Source: Afipia sp. | GTDB lineage: Bacteria; Pseudomonadota; Alphaproteobacteria; Rhizobiales; Xanthobacteraceae | DNA: 45,706 nucleotides | Direction: 5' to 3' | Assembly: GCA_017474385.1 (NCBI GenBank) | Contig: JAFVHU010000081.1 | Coordinates: forward strand, 1-45,706 | Shown here: positions 26,855-38,600 of the stretch, one piece after another | Layout of the letters: every line of letters starts with the position of its first letter | How positions within the stretch are numbered: position 1 is the first letter of the stretch | Notes under the pieces: generated by a model | What the model was told of the DNA's origin: nothing | What the model saw: only the letters and a program-made list of their open reading frames with translations | Databases searched by the model: none | Translations under genes and position numbers: made by a program

Positions 26855-28242
26855 CAGAATCCCGCGACAGCCGGCATGGGCTTCACCTTGCCCGCGCGTT
26901 CCTGCTTGAGCAGTTCGGCGATTAGGAAAGCCATGTCGATGGACTGCTCGGCGTTCAGGCGCGGATCGCAGACCGTGTGATAGCGGTCGTTGAGATCCTC
27001 GTCGGTGATCGCGCGAGCGCCGCCGATGCATTCGGTGACATCCTGTCCGGTCATTTCCAGATGGACGCCACCGGCGTGGGTGCCTTCCGCCGCGTGGATG
27101 GTGAAGAACGACTTCACCTCCGACAGCACGCGATCGAACGGCCGGGTCTTGTAGCCGGATGTCGACGTGATGGTGTTGCCGTGCATCGGATCGCACGACC
27201 AAACCACGACGCGGCCTTCGCGCTGCACAGCGCGAATGAGCTGCGGCAGGTGTGCATCGACCTTGTCCGAACCGAAGCGGTTGATCAGCGTCAACCGGCC
27301 CGGCTCGTTGTCCGGATTCAGGACGTCGATCAGCTTGATCAGTTCATCCGGCTTCAGCGATGGACCACACTTCAGGCCAATCGGGTTCTTGATGCCGCGG
27401 AAGTATTCGATGTGGCCGTGATCGAGCTGACGGGTGCGGTCGCCGATCCAGATCATGTGACCCGTGGTCGCGTACCAGTCGCCGGTCGTGGAATCGACGC
27501 GCGTGAAGGCCTGCTCGTAGCCGAGCAGCAGCGCCTCGTGGCTGGTGTAGAAATCGGTCGCGCGCAATTCCGGATGGCTCTCGAGATCGAGACCGCAGGC
27601 GCGCATGAAGTTGAGCGCTTCGGAAATACGATCGGCCAGTTCCTTGTAACGGCGGGACTGCGGCGAATCCTTCAGGAAGCCGAGCATCCACTGATGCACG
27701 CTGCCAAGATTGGCGAATCCGCCAGTCGCGAATGCGCGGAGCAGATTCAGCGTCGCCGCCGACTGACGGTACGCCATCAACTGGCGCTGCGGATCGGGGG
27801 TGCGCGCTTCCTTCGTGAACGCATTGTCGTTGACGATGTCGCCGCGATAGCTCGGCAACTCGACATCGCCCTGCTTTTCCATCGGCGACGAACGCGGCTT
27901 GGCGAACTGGCCGGCGATGCGGCCGACCTTCACCACCGGCAACGCGCCGGCATAGGTCAGCACCACCGCCATCTGGAGCAGCACACGGAAGAAATCGCGG
28001 ATGTTGTTCGCGCCATGCTCGGCGAAGCTTTCCGCACAATCGCCGCCCTGCAGAAGGAAGGCTTCGCCAGCCGCGACACGGCCCAGCGCCTTCTTCAGAT
28101 TGCGTGCTTCACCTGCAAAAACCAGCGGCGGAAACGTTGCAAGCTGCGCCTCGACATCGGCCAATGCCTTCGCATCGGGATAGTCTGGCACTTGCATAAC
28201 TGGCTTCTTGCGCCAGCTGTCGGGCGTCCACCGCTCGGACAT
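26854..28242 (-). CDS. aroG: Class II 3-deoxy-7-phosphoheptulonate synthase
   Basis: 462-residue plant/mycobacterial-type (class II) DAHP synthase, the entry step of the shikimate pathway. Visible motifs are [11 protein letters not shown] with the metal-ligand Cys69, [16 protein letters not shown], the metal-binding HGNT region in [12 protein letters not shown], and [18 protein letters not shown] near the C-terminus. It lacks the N-terminal regulatory extension of the mycobacterial enzyme. dgkA overlaps its stop. Upstream the glutathione reductase gene ends 160 bp away; that spacer has no recognisable gene. Confidence 0.94.
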   Translation of the reverse strand: MSERWTPDSWRKKPVMQVPDYPDAKALADVEAQLATFPPLVFAGEARNLKKALGRVAAGEAFLLQGGDCAESFAEHGANNIRDFFRVLLQMAVVLTYAGALPVVKVGRIAGQFAKPRSSPMEKQGDVELPSYRGDIVNDNAFTKEARTPDPQRQLMAYRQSAATLNLLRAFATGGFANLGSVHQWMLGFLKDSPQSRRYKELADRISEALNFMRACGLDLESHPELRATDFYTSHEALLLGYEQAFTRVDSTTGDWYATTGHMIWIGDRTRQLDHGHIEYFRGIKNPIGLKCGPSLKPDELIKLIDVLNPDNEPGRLTLINRFGSDKVDAHLPQLIRAVQREGRVVVWSCDPMHGNTITSTSGYKTRPFDRVLSEVKSFFTIHAAEGTHAGGVHLEMTGQDVTECIGGARAITDEDLNDRYHTVCDPRLNAEQSIDMAFLIAELLKQERAGKVKPMPAVAGF

Positions 28243-28402
28243 GACTGAAACTCCTCAGGAAACGGCAATCTTGTGATAGCGCCGGGTTATACACAGATGG
28301 TCTCTGTCTTGCCAGATGCAAATCAGCATGATGCCTCAAGGGCTTGTCCGGGCTGAGGGCCCCTTTTTCGCTCAGCGTGGCGCAGCCGCTAGGCGGAGAT
28401 GG

Positions 28403-29788
28403 CTATTCCGCCGCCTGACGGACGTGCCGGGCGCTGGGCGTGCGCAGGGTTACGAGTTCTTCGGCGGCCGTCGGATGGACCGCCATTGTCGCATCGAAAT
28501 CGGCCTTGGTCGCCTTCATCTTGACGGCGATGCCAACGATCTGGATCAGTTCACCCGCCTCCGGCCCAACGATATGGCAGCCCAAAATCCGGTCGGTCGA
28601 GGCATCGACAATCAGCTTCATCATGATCCGGGATTCGCTTCCCGACAGCGTCGACTTCAGCGAACGGAAGTCGGTCTTGTAGATATCGACATGGGTATGC
28701 TGCGCCCGCGCTTCTGCCTCGTTCAGTCCTACCGTGCCAACCTCGGGTTGGGTGAAGACCGCTGTCGGAATGTCAGCATGATCCACCCGCGTCGGCCGTT
28801 TGCCGAACACTGTATCCGCGAAGGCGTGCCCCTCGCGGATCGCAACGGGCGTCAGGTTGAGACGGTGCGTGACATCGCCGACCGCATAGATGTGTGGCAC
28901 ATTGGTTTGCGAGAATCCGTCGACCGCAATGCCCCCGTTGACCGGATTGAGCGCAACACCCGCCTTCTCAAGCCCGAGACCTTTGACATTCGGATGCCGG
29001 CCAACCGCAAACATCACCTGGTCGGATGCGATGCTTGAACCGCTCGACAGATGCGTGGTGAACGCGTCGCCATGTTTTTCAACCTTCGTGACAACGCAGC
29101 CAGTAATCACGTTGATGCCCGACTTCTCCATCTCCTTGCGGACATGTGCCCGCACATCGTCATCGAAACCGCGCAGGATATTTTCGCCACGATAGATGAC
29201 GGTCACGTCAGAACCTAGTCCGGCGAAGATGCAGGCGAACTCCAGCGCAATGTAACCGCCGCCCTGGATCACGATCCGCTTCGGGAGTTTCGGAAGGTGG
29301 AACACCTCGTTGGACGAGATCACATGCTCGATACCGGGGATGGCTTCGCCGTGGTTCGGCGCACCGCCGGTGGCGATCAGCACATACTTTGCCTTGACGA
29401 TTTCGCCGGTCGAAAGGCGCAGCGTATGCGCATCTTCGAACCTCGCACGCGCCTTCAAGATTTTGGCCCCGGCCTTCTCGACGTTGAACGTATAGGCCGC
29501 CTCAAGCCGGGCGATCTCGCGGTCCTTGTTGGCGATCAGGGTCGGCCAGTCGAAGGTCGCGGGCGGAATGGTCCAGCCGAAACCCGCAGCGTCATCCAGT
29601 TCATGACGGACATGGGACGCGTAGACCATCAGCTTCTTGGGCACGCAGCCGCGGATCACGCAGGTGCCGCCCATGCGGTATTCCTCGGCGACCAGGACGC
29701 TTGCACCGTAACCCGCGGCGATCCGGGCGGCGCGTACGCCGCCGGAACCACCGCCAATCACGAACAGATCAACGTCCAAGTCCGCCAT
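28403..29788 (-). CDS. gor: Glutathione-disulfide reductase
   Basis: 461-residue flavoprotein disulfide reductase. FAD-binding VIGGGSGGVRAA is at residues 10-21, the redox pair is Cys43 and Cys48 in GGTCVIRGCVPKK, NADPH preference is suggested by GGGYIALEFA followed by arginines (IYRGENILRG), and the active-site His-Glu is in VHPTAAEELVT near the C-terminus. Length is standard. Cytoplasmic, keeps glutathione reduced. The upstream DUF2059 gene ends 19 bp away on the same strand, so they may be co-transcribed. Confidence 0.94.
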   Translation of the reverse strand: MADLDVDLFVIGGGSGGVRAARIAAGYGASVLVAEEYRMGGTCVIRGCVPKKLMVYASHVRHELDDAAGFGWTIPPATFDWPTLIANKDREIARLEAAYTFNVEKAGAKILKARARFEDAHTLRLSTGEIVKAKYVLIATGGAPNHGEAIPGIEHVISSNEVFHLPKLPKRIVIQGGGYIALEFACIFAGLGSDVTVIYRGENILRGFDDDVRAHVRKEMEKSGINVITGCVVTKVEKHGDAFTTHLSSGSSIASDQVMFAVGRHPNVKGLGLEKAGVALNPVNGGIAVDGFSQTNVPHIYAVGDVTHRLNLTPVAIREGHAFADTVFGKRPTRVDHADIPTAVFTQPEVGTVGLNEAEARAQHTHVDIYKTDFRSLKSTLSGSESRIMMKLIVDASTDRILGCHIVGPEAGELIQIVGIAVKMKATKADFDATMAVHPTAAEELVTLRTPSARHVRQAAE

Positions 29789-29807
29789 CTGGAACTTCCG
29801 ATCGTGC

Positions 29808-30314
29808 TTAGATTTCCTTGCCGCGCTTCTTCATTTCAGCACGAAACTTGCCGTTGATTTCTTCGCCGAACTTCTGCGCCCACTGGTCCATATATTGGCG
29901 GGCGGTGTTGAATGCCACCGGCTCTTGCGCGATCACCTTGACGCCAAGCGGCGACTTGTAGAACGCGGCGAGCTCCTTCAGCTCCTGTTCGGTAAAGGCG
30001 GTGGCGTAAATCTTCGCCATTTCCTCGCCGATTTCCTTTTCGCGGCCGGCGAGATCCTTCGCGACCTGAACGGCAACCTCGTTGAGGTCCTTCTGGTAGT
30101 TCAGGTTGGACTGCAACAGCACGTCCTTGGTCCGCTGCACGAGACCGGGAACAGCGCCCTGATAGATCGCGCTGACATTCTTGGATGTCAGGATTTCTTT
30201 CGCATAGCCGATGGCGGCGGGGGACGGCGGCTTCGGAGCCTGCGCCACCGCGCTGCCCAGCATCAGGCCCAGCGCTGCGCCTGCCGCGAGCAGAACGTTC
30301 GAAAACTTCCTCAT
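29808..30314 (-). CDS. Exported DUF2059 family protein
   Basis: 168-residue protein with a signal peptide (MRKFSNVLLAAGAALGLMLG, cleavage near AVAQA). The mature part is the helical DUF2059 domain: RTKDVLLQSNL, then FTEQELKELAAFYKSPLG, the family hallmark. Function of DUF2059 is unknown; periplasmic location inferred. ATG 30314 has an excellent GAGGAG 7 nt upstream. The longer frame to 30377 starts inside the dispersed repeat and is rejected. The element at 30338-30502 ends 23 bp before this start, so the promoter, if separate, must involve or precede it. Confidence 0.86.
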   Translation of the reverse strand: MRKFSNVLLAAGAALGLMLGSAVAQAPKPPSPAAIGYAKEILTSKNVSAIYQGAVPGLVQRTKDVLLQSNLNYQKDLNEVAVQVAKDLAGREKEIGEEMAKIYATAFTEQELKELAAFYKSPLGVKVIAQEPVAFNTARQYMDQWAQKFGEEINGKFRAEMKKRGKEI

Positions 30315-30337
30315 ATCAATTCTCCTCAATTGCGGCC

Positions 30338-30502
30338 CTGGTGTCCGGAATTCGAAGTTCGCCTGCACTTGCTGCACTCTCCTAGCGAACTTCGAATTCC
30401 AGAGGACACCAGAAACCTATGATTTCTAGTGTGGTTTGGTTCAGAAGTTCTCTGGTGGAGATCGCAGCAAAGCACAAGAGAACTTCTGAACCACCACACT
30501 AG
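30338..30502. repeat. Two-hairpin dispersed repeat, copy 2
   Basis: 165-bp element with the same plan as the copy at 15041-15203. Hairpin A pairs 30338-30362 with 30385-30412: arms hold GAATTCGAAGTTCGC, where copy 1 has GAATCCGAAGTTCGC, and the opposite arm changes to match; outer arms CTGGTGTCC/GGACACCAG also covary. The same 3-nt bulge sits on the same side. Hairpin B pairs 30426-30453 with 30477-30502 through CTAGTGTGGT and GGTTCAGAAGTTCTCT. The right end CTAG contains the TAG stop of rpiA (- strand). Orientation relative to neighbouring genes is the same as in copy 1. Confidence 0.85.
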
Positions 30503-31197
30503 CGCCGTTCAACAACGCGAATACCCTGAGGGCCTGCGAGCACAGCCGTCCGTGCAAGACCGATAAACAAGCCGTGCTCCACCACGCCAGGAATCGAATT
30601 CAATGCTGCCGCCAGTCTGGGGGAATCCGGTATCCGCCCAAGATGGGCATCGATAATCCAGTGGCCGCCATCGGTGACGAAAGCATGGCCATCCTTGGCC
30701 TTGCGGATATCCATTTGTCCGGAAACGCTATTTTCAGCAAAGGCCGTCTCGATGGCTCGGCGGGTCGCTCCCAGGCCAAACGGGATGACTTCGATCGGAA
30801 GCGGGAAGCGCCCGAGGGTCGGAACCCATTTAGACTCATCCGCGATCACAATCATCCGGTCGGACGCCGCCGCGACGATCTTTTCGCGCAGCAAGGCTCC
30901 GCCGCCACCCTTGATCAGTTCGAGATTCGGATCGATTTCGTCTGCGCCGTCCACGGTAAGGTCGAGCCGGTCGACCTCTTCCAGCGTTATCAGAGGCACA
31001 CCGCAGCGCTCGGCATCGGCACGCGTCGCCTCCGATGTCGGGACGCCGACGATCTTCAGACCCGCCTGCACGCGCTCGCCCAGAAGCTCGACGAAGTGCT
31101 TGGCCGTTGACCCGGTGCCAAGACCAAGCTTCATGCCGTCCCGCACCTGCTCGACCGCGCGCGCCGCCGCCTGCCTCTTCAGATCGTCCATCGACAT
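30499..31197 (-). CDS. rpiA: Ribose-5-phosphate isomerase A
   Basis: 232-residue isomerase interconverting ribose 5-phosphate and ribulose 5-phosphate. Motifs are [11 protein letters not shown] (about 25-35), TVDGADEID (81-89) with the catalytic-site aspartates, and [11 protein letters not shown] (96-106). Start ATG 31197 has GAGGG just upstream; ATG 31191 is a possible alternative. A much longer frame reaching 31989 is out-of-frame sequence opposite gph. Its TAG stop is furnished by the end of the dispersed repeat. Divergent from gph over 162 bp. Confidence 0.93.
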   Translation of the reverse strand: MSMDDLKRQAAARAVEQVRDGMKLGLGTGSTAKHFVELLGERVQAGLKIVGVPTSEATRADAERCGVPLITLEEVDRLDLTVDGADEIDPNLELIKGGGGALLREKIVAAASDRMIVIADESKWVPTLGRFPLPIEVIPFGLGATRRAIETAFAENSVSGQMDIRKAKDGHAFVTDGGHWIIDAHLGRIPDSPRLAAALNSIPGVVEHGLFIGLARTAVLAGPQGIRVVERR

Positions 31198-31359
31198 CGT
31201 ACCCTCGACGCTTCGTTCCCGTGGAACGCGAGGCATATAGCGCGGTTTCCGCGGCGGTGGATACGGCCTTGGGGCTGAAAAACGGCCAAAAAGGGCGGAC
31301 ATAATACCAATCCCGCCGCGGCCCTTGCATGATCCGGCTTCGCCCGCTAGCGATCCGCC

Positions 31360-32046
31360 ATGACCTCCTCCCCCCTTATTGTCTTCGATCTCGACGGCAC
31401 TCTTGTCGATACGGCCCCCGATCTGGTCGGCGCGCTGAATTTCGTGCTCCAGCGCGAGGGGCTGCCACTCGTACCGGTTGCATCCGCGCGCACGATGATC
31501 GGCGCGGGCGCGCGAAAGCTGATCGAGCGCGGGCTCGAACTCGATGGCCGCGCCATGAGCGTCGCGGACATCGACCGTTTGACCGACGACTTCATCGCCT
31601 ACTACAGGAATCATATCGCCGACGCCTCCAAGCCGTTTGAAGGTCTCTACGCAGCCCTCGACGAACTGGAGGGACGCGGTTTCAGGTTCGCCATCTGCAC
31701 CAACAAGCTGGAGGGGCTTTCTAAGCTCCTGCTCGCCGAACTGGATATGACGAAGCGCTTTGCCGCGATTTGCGGTGCCGACACATTCGGTGTGGCTAAG
31801 CCGGACCCGACCATCCTGCGCCAGACCATTGCCCGCGCCGGCGGAGACGTTTCCAGATCGATCATGGTCGGCGATTCCGGCCCGGACGTCGGGGTTGCAC
31901 GCCGGGCCGGGATTCCGGTAATTGGGGTCAACTTCGGCTACACCGAGATTCCCATCGCGGAACTGAAGCCCGACATTGTCATCGGTCATATGCGGGAACT
32001 GCCGCGAGCCGTGGAAAATCTAGCGGCAGCCTTTGCAAGTCACTGA
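31360..32046 (+). CDS. gph: Phosphoglycolate phosphatase (HAD family)
   Basis: 228-residue haloacid dehalogenase-type phosphatase. The nucleophile motif is [11 protein letters not shown] with Asp10 and Asp12; the later motifs are ICTNK near residue 113 and [16 protein letters not shown] near 168. A helical cap between motifs I and II and the family length support Gph, which removes 2-phosphoglycolate. Other small-phosphate substrates cannot be excluded. Divergent from rpiA, another sugar-phosphate gene. Confidence 0.88.
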   Translation: MTSSPLIVFDLDGTLVDTAPDLVGALNFVLQREGLPLVPVASARTMIGAGARKLIERGLELDGRAMSVADIDRLTDDFIAYYRNHIADASKPFEGLYAALDELEGRGFRFAICTNKLEGLSKLLLAELDMTKRFAAICGADTFGVAKPDPTILRQTIARAGGDVSRSIMVGDSGPDVGVARRAGIPVIGVNFGYTEIPIAELKPDIVIGHMRELPRAVENLAAAFASH

Positions 32047-32200
32047 AAGATATGGAATCTTCCTACGTCGTCCAGATTCGGAACCGGCATTAACCTTTGC
32101 GTAAGGAATGCACTGCGACAGGTTGCGCGGACAGAATGACACTTCTAAGGTCCCGCGCGGGGACTATGCGGCTATCACCGCATCACATGACGGATGCACC

Positions 32201-32638
32201 ATGCGTATCATTGTTGTCGTCGCGGCGGGCCTTGGCTTGGCGGGCTGCTCATCGTTCTCCATGCCTGACATGTTCAAGTCGACGCCGCCGAGCGCATCGA
32301 TTCAGCTTGAATCGCTGCCAGCCGGCGCTGAGGCGCGCGCGTCCAGCGGCGAGACCTGCAAAACCCCCTGCTCGCTTTCGGTAGTGGCCGCCGAAAATTT
32401 TTCCGTGACGTTCTCGCTGCCGAAGTACCAGCCTGAAACGGTGCCCGTTCAGCTCCTCAGAGACCCAAGCGGCCCTGGCGTGACCGTTGATCCAAATCCG
32501 GTCTATGCAGAGCTGCAACCGGCGCTTCCCGGCAAGAAAGGCGCGCGCGGAGCGCCCAAAGCCGCCCCAAAGGCCAAAAAGCCGCGCTCTGCGGCACCCG
32601 CGGAAGAATCGCCGTTTCCGCCGCCGCCGGCCCGCTGA
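32201..32638 (+). CDS. Lipoprotein with PEGA-like domain
   Basis: 145-residue predicted lipoprotein. The signal peptide ends in lipobox LAGC with Cys16. The following segment SIQLESLPAGAEARASSGETC then TPCSLSV, and KYQPETVPV, matches the layout of PEGA-type beta domains (short beta-sandwich, often with P-x-G and T-P motifs). The last 35 residues are Lys/Ala/Pro-rich and end in a proline run, as in envelope-spanning or peptidoglycan-contacting tails. ATG 32201 is used because the upstream part of the open frame would bury the signal peptide. Function unknown. Confidence 0.78.
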   Translation: MRIIVVVAAGLGLAGCSSFSMPDMFKSTPPSASIQLESLPAGAEARASSGETCKTPCSLSVVAAENFSVTFSLPKYQPETVPVQLLRDPSGPGVTVDPNPVYAELQPALPGKKGARGAPKAAPKAKKPRSAAPAEESPFPPPPAR

Positions 32639-32723
32639 CGCCGTTCCATCAGCGCTGTCTGCCTAACCCAGAGATTCATTTGTAAGCGCGCCTCATCGTG
32701 CCTAGATTGGGTCTGGGATACCA

Positions 32724-32742
32724 CGGCCGGAGTAACCGGCCG
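32724..32742 (+). promoter_or_regulatory. GC-rich hairpin in the moaA leader
   Basis: CGGCCGG and CCGGCCG pair perfectly around a 5-nt loop, directly followed by GGGGTGAAG, a strong Shine-Dalgarno-like sequence. It lies 27 bp upstream of the moaA start. It could influence access to the ribosome site; I see no match to a molybdenum-cofactor riboswitch. Confidence 0.4.
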
Positions 32743-32768
32743 GGGTGAAGCGATAAGCATGGCGCTGA

Positions 32769-33800
32769 ATGAGCGGACCCTTTCCAAGTTCCTTGGCCAC
32801 CACGTCTGCGATGACCGATCCCTTCGGGCGGTCGATCAGCTATTTGCGCGTCTCGGTGACCGACCGCTGCGACCTGCGCTGCTTCTACTGCATGTCCGAA
32901 GACATGACGTTTCTGCCGAAATCCGACCTGCTCACGCTTGAGGAGTTGGATCGCCTGTGTTCGGCGTTTATCGCCAAGGGCGTCCGCAAGCTGCGTTTGA
33001 CCGGTGGCGAACCGCTGGTTCGGCGCAACGTGATGTCGCTGGTACGCTCCCTTTCGCGCCATCTCGACAGCGGCGCGCTCAATGAATTGACGCTGACCAC
33101 CAACGGTTCGCTGCTCGAGAAATTCGCCGCCGAGCTCAAGGATAATGGCGTGCGGCGCATCAACGTCTCGCTGGACACCCTCGACGCCACGAAATTCCGC
33201 GCCATTACGCGCTGGGGTGACCTCGACAAGGTGCTGCGCGGCATCGAGGCGGCACGCTCCGTGGGTCTTAAGGTCAAGATCAACGCAGTGGCGCTCAAGA
33301 ATTTGAACGAGGACGAGATCCCCTCGCTGATGGAGTGGGCGCACGGCAAGGACATGGACCTCACCCTGATCGAGGTCATGCCGATGGGCGATATCGGCGA
33401 AGGCCGGATCGACCAGTACCTGCCGCTGTCGCTGCTGCGGGCTCGCCTCGCCGCCCGCTATACCCTGACTGATCTGCCCGACGACACCGGCGGTCCCGCG
33501 CGTTACGTCCGTGTCTCCGAGACCGGCGGCCGGCTGGGCTTCATCACACCGATGACCCACAATTTCTGCGAATCCTGCAACCGGGTCCGTATCACCTGCA
33601 CCGGGACGCTCCACACCTGCCTCGGCCATGAGGATGCGTCCGATTTGCGCAAGCCTCTGCGGGCATCCAGCGACGACGCCCTCCTCGCAGCCACGATCGA
33701 CCGGGCGATCGGGCTCAAGCCGAAGGGCCACGATTTCATTATCGACCGCCGCCACAACCGGCCAAGCGTCAGCCGGCACATGAGTGTGACCGGCGGCTGA
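32769..33800 (+). CDS. moaA: GTP 3',8-cyclase MoaA
   Basis: 343-residue radical SAM enzyme starting molybdenum cofactor synthesis. The N-terminal cluster motif CDLRCFYC gives Cys34, Cys38 and Cys41; the C-terminal cluster is C-x2-C-x13-C in [12 protein letters not shown] and [13 protein letters not shown] is the SAM-binding GGE motif. The protein ends with the Gly-Gly pair needed for activity. The start is not settled: an in-frame stop sits directly before ATG 32769, the strong ribosome site lies too far upstream for it, and Met15 ([11 protein letters not shown]) is an alternative. Confidence 0.94.
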   Translation: MSGPFPSSLATTSAMTDPFGRSISYLRVSVTDRCDLRCFYCMSEDMTFLPKSDLLTLEELDRLCSAFIAKGVRKLRLTGGEPLVRRNVMSLVRSLSRHLDSGALNELTLTTNGSLLEKFAAELKDNGVRRINVSLDTLDATKFRAITRWGDLDKVLRGIEAARSVGLKVKINAVALKNLNEDEIPSLMEWAHGKDMDLTLIEVMPMGDIGEGRIDQYLPLSLLRARLAARYTLTDLPDDTGGPARYVRVSETGGRLGFITPMTHNFCESCNRVRITCTGTLHTCLGHEDASDLRKPLRASSDDALLAATIDRAIGLKPKGHDFIIDRRHNRPSVSRHMSVTGG

Positions 33801-33879
33801 TCGCTGCGAATATTGCTCAGTCGCTCCGGTTCTTTGACATAAATTTCGCGATCCCCAAGCCAGTCTCAGGTTAGTCATC

Positions 33880-33894
33880 GTTTCGCAGCGAAAC
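33880..33894. promoter_or_regulatory. Operator-like palindrome upstream of the TRAP permease genes
   Basis: GTTTCGC, one base, then GCGAAAC: a perfect 7+7 inverted repeat about 140 bp upstream of the dctQ-like start, in a 235-bp spacer without genes. A second short hairpin (CCTCGC, 4-nt loop, GCGAGG) lies at 33976-33991. Regulator binding is inferred from symmetry only. Confidence 0.35.
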
Positions 33895-34035
33895 CGTCAA
33901 ACTTCCAATTGACGGCGGCGTAAGTCGCTGAAATGGTGCCGCCGCGTCATAATGCCTCGGCAGAGTAGAGCCGCGCCTCGCGCATGCGAGGTAAGAAAAA
34001 GGCAAATGTATGTAGGTTGATCCTGGGGGGATGCG

Positions 34036-34572
34036 TTGGACATCGTAAAATTCACGCGCGTTGTCGACGGCATCAGTGATGTCGCCGGTTACATAGCGAA
34101 ATGGCTCGTGCTTCTCGCCTGCGTCGTGAGTGCAGGCAACGCGGTGGTCCGTTATCTGATCAGCTACAGCTCCAACGGGCTGCTTGAAATCCAGTGGTAC
34201 ATGTTTGGCGGTATCGTGCTTCTCGGGGCTGCGCAGACACTGCGGCTTAACGAGCATGTCCGTGTCGATCTCTTGTATTCGTCCGTGTCCGACAGGACGC
34301 GGCTGTGGATCGACATCTTCGGCTTCACGATCTTCCTGCTGCCGGTGATGGCATATCTGACCTATCTGACCTGGCCGTTCTTCTACAATTCCTTCCAGTC
34401 GAAGGAACTGTCGATGAACGCAGGCGGTCTGATCCTGTGGCCCGCCAAGGCCCTCCTTCCCGCCGGTTTCGCTTTGCTTTTCCTTCAAGGTCTTGCCGAG
34501 CTTGCCAAGCGCATTGCGGCGCTCTCCGGCGCGATACGCATCGACACGCACTACGAAGCTCCTCTGCAATAG
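34036..34572 (+). CDS. TRAP transporter small membrane subunit (TakQ/DctQ type)
   Basis: 178-residue four-span membrane protein. Spans are near residues 20-40 (KWLVLLACVVSAGNAVV), 54-72, 92-115 and 138-155. The motif LEIQWYMFGGIVLLGAA then LNEHVRVDLLY is typical of DctQ-type subunits. Start is TTG 34036 with a GGGGGG stretch 5 nt upstream; the overlapping ATG at 34031 is in another frame. It pairs with the large subunit 25 bp downstream. The neighbouring binding proteins suggest 2-oxo acid uptake. Confidence 0.88.
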   Translation: MDIVKFTRVVDGISDVAGYIAKWLVLLACVVSAGNAVVRYLISYSSNGLLEIQWYMFGGIVLLGAAQTLRLNEHVRVDLLYSSVSDRTRLWIDIFGFTIFLLPVMAYLTYLTWPFFYNSFQSKELSMNAGGLILWPAKALLPAGFALLFLQGLAELAKRIAALSGAIRIDTHYEAPLQ

Positions 34573-34597
34573 CAACCGCACGAGACGGGATTAATTG

Positions 34598-36004
34598 ATG
34601 TTTTCGCACGGCATATTTCCCCCGTTGATGTTCGGGACCATGATCCTGTTCATGCTGATCGGGTTTCCGGTCGCATTCTCGCTCGCCGCGGTTGGATTGT
34701 TCTTCGGCATTCTCGGAATCAATACAGGACACTTCGACCCGTCATTCCTGCAGGCGCTGCCCTTCCGCTTCTACGGAATCATTTCAAACGATCTGCTGCT
34801 GTCGATTCCGTTCTTCACTTTCATGGGCGCGATTCTTGAGCGCTGCGGTCTCGCCGAAGACTTGCTCGAAGGCACCGGCCAGTTGTTCGGAAAGATCCCG
34901 GGTGGTCTCGCCTACGCCGTGATCATCGTCGGCGCCATTCTTGGCGCCATCACCGGCACGGTTGCTGCCTCCGTCATCGCGATGGGTGTGATCTCGCTGC
35001 CCATCATGATCCGCTACGGTTACGACATGCGCCTTGCGACCGGGGTCATCGCTGCGTCCGGCACGATCACGCAGTTGATTCCTCCCTCGCTGGTGCTGAT
35101 CGTCCTCGCCGACCAGCTCGGCCGGTCCGTCGGTGACATGTATCTCGGTGCAATCGGCCCTTCGATCCTGCAGGTCGTGATCTTCCTGCTCTACATCGTC
35201 GGCGTGTCGATCCTCCAGCCGCAGAAGATGCCTCCTATCCCCGAGTCCGCTCGAGAGCCGATGGACTGGAAGCTCGTCAGCCGCGTGCTGTGGGGCATGA
35301 TCCCTTCGATCGTCTTGATCTTCCTGGTTCTCGGCACCATCGGACTCGGTCTCGCAACCCCCACCGAGGCCGGCGCCATGGGCGCAGTAGGCGCAATGGT
35401 TCTCGCAGCGATGCATCGCCGCCTGACGTGGCCGCTGGTCGAACAGGCCATGACGTCAACGATGCGCCTGACGGCCATGGTGGTGTTCATTCTTATTGGT
35501 TCAACCTGCTTCAGCCTTGTGTTCCAGGGCATGGATGGTGCGCGCTGGATCGAACATCTGCTGACGGGCCTGCCCGGTGGCGTCGTAGGCTTCCTGGTCT
35601 TCGTCAACATCTTCGTGTTTTTCCTGGCGTTCTTCCTCGACTTCTTCGAGATCGCCTTCATCATCATTCCGTTACTTGCGCCGGTTGCCGCCAAGCTTGG
35701 CATTGATCTCGTGTGGTTCGGTGTCCTGCTCTGCGTCAACATGCAGACGTCGTTCATGCATCCGCCGTTCGGCTTCGCTCTGTTCTATCTGCGCGGCATT
35801 GCACCGCCTGAAGTCAAAAGCTCGGACATCTACTGGGGCGCGATGCCCTGGGTGCTGATGCAGGTCATCCTGGTCATTATCGTGATCTACTGGCCGGGCG
35901 CGGTGACTTACTGGATCGACACCACGAAGGTCGACACAACCAACATCAAGATCGAAATCCCCCAGATCGAAATGCCTCAACTCGATCTCGGACCATCGAA
36001 GTAA
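34598..36004 (+). CDS. TRAP transporter large permease subunit (TakM/DctM type)
   Basis: 468-residue permease, the transport channel of the TRAP system, with about 12-13 hydrophobic spans and the family stretches GAILGAITGTVAASVIAMG and PTEAGAMGAVGAMV. It is about 40 residues longer than common DctM proteins because of a hydrophilic C-terminal tail with the reiterated pattern IEIPQIEMPQLDL. ATG 34598 is preferred over the adjoining TTG 34595. A strong hairpin follows the stop at 36030-36053. It converges with two binding-protein genes. Confidence 0.92.
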   Translation: MFSHGIFPPLMFGTMILFMLIGFPVAFSLAAVGLFFGILGINTGHFDPSFLQALPFRFYGIISNDLLLSIPFFTFMGAILERCGLAEDLLEGTGQLFGKIPGGLAYAVIIVGAILGAITGTVAASVIAMGVISLPIMIRYGYDMRLATGVIAASGTITQLIPPSLVLIVLADQLGRSVGDMYLGAIGPSILQVVIFLLYIVGVSILQPQKMPPIPESAREPMDWKLVSRVLWGMIPSIVLIFLVLGTIGLGLATPTEAGAMGAVGAMVLAAMHRRLTWPLVEQAMTSTMRLTAMVVFILIGSTCFSLVFQGMDGARWIEHLLTGLPGGVVGFLVFVNIFVFFLAFFLDFFEIAFIIIPLLAPVAAKLGIDLVWFGVLLCVNMQTSFMHPPFGFALFYLRGIAPPEVKSSDIYWGAMPWVLMQVILVIIVIYWPGAVTYWIDTTKVDTTNIKIEIPQIEMPQLDLGPSK

Positions 36005-36029
36005 CTGAAGCGAACAGGACAACGAAAGG

Positions 36030-36053
36030 GCCCGGCCTCGTGTGAGGCCGGGC
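36030..36053. terminator. Bidirectional hairpin between convergent TRAP genes
   Basis: GCCCGGCCTC and GAGGCCGGGC form a perfect 10-bp stem with a GTGT loop. On the + strand it is followed by TCTTCATTT, on the - strand by CCTTTCG, so the U-tracts are weak. It sits 25 bp after dctM and 31 bp after the convergent binding-protein gene and can serve both. Confidence 0.7.
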
Positions 36054-36084
36054 TCTTCATTTCCAGCGCTTGAGCGATGAGCTC

Positions 36085-37335
<1,251 letters not shown>

Positions 37336-37349
37336 TCAGTCGAACGAAA

Positions 37350-38567
<1,218 letters not shown>

Positions 38568-38600
38568 TCAAATCACGTAAAACAAGGCATTCTGAGGACG

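Noticed and set aside
26977-28248. 423-codon open frame on + opposite the DAHP synthase
   Set aside because: Antisense shadow of a conserved enzyme; no recognisable domain or ribosome site.
28355-28375. GGGC-loop-GCCC with a T-run as a terminator on +
   Set aside because: The stem is only 4 bp and no + strand gene precedes it; the genes on both sides are on the - strand.
31198-31989. Extension of the rpiA frame upstream to 31989
   Set aside because: The added residues lie opposite gph and have no family resemblance; MSMDDLKRQ at 31197 with GAGGG upstream is the proper start.
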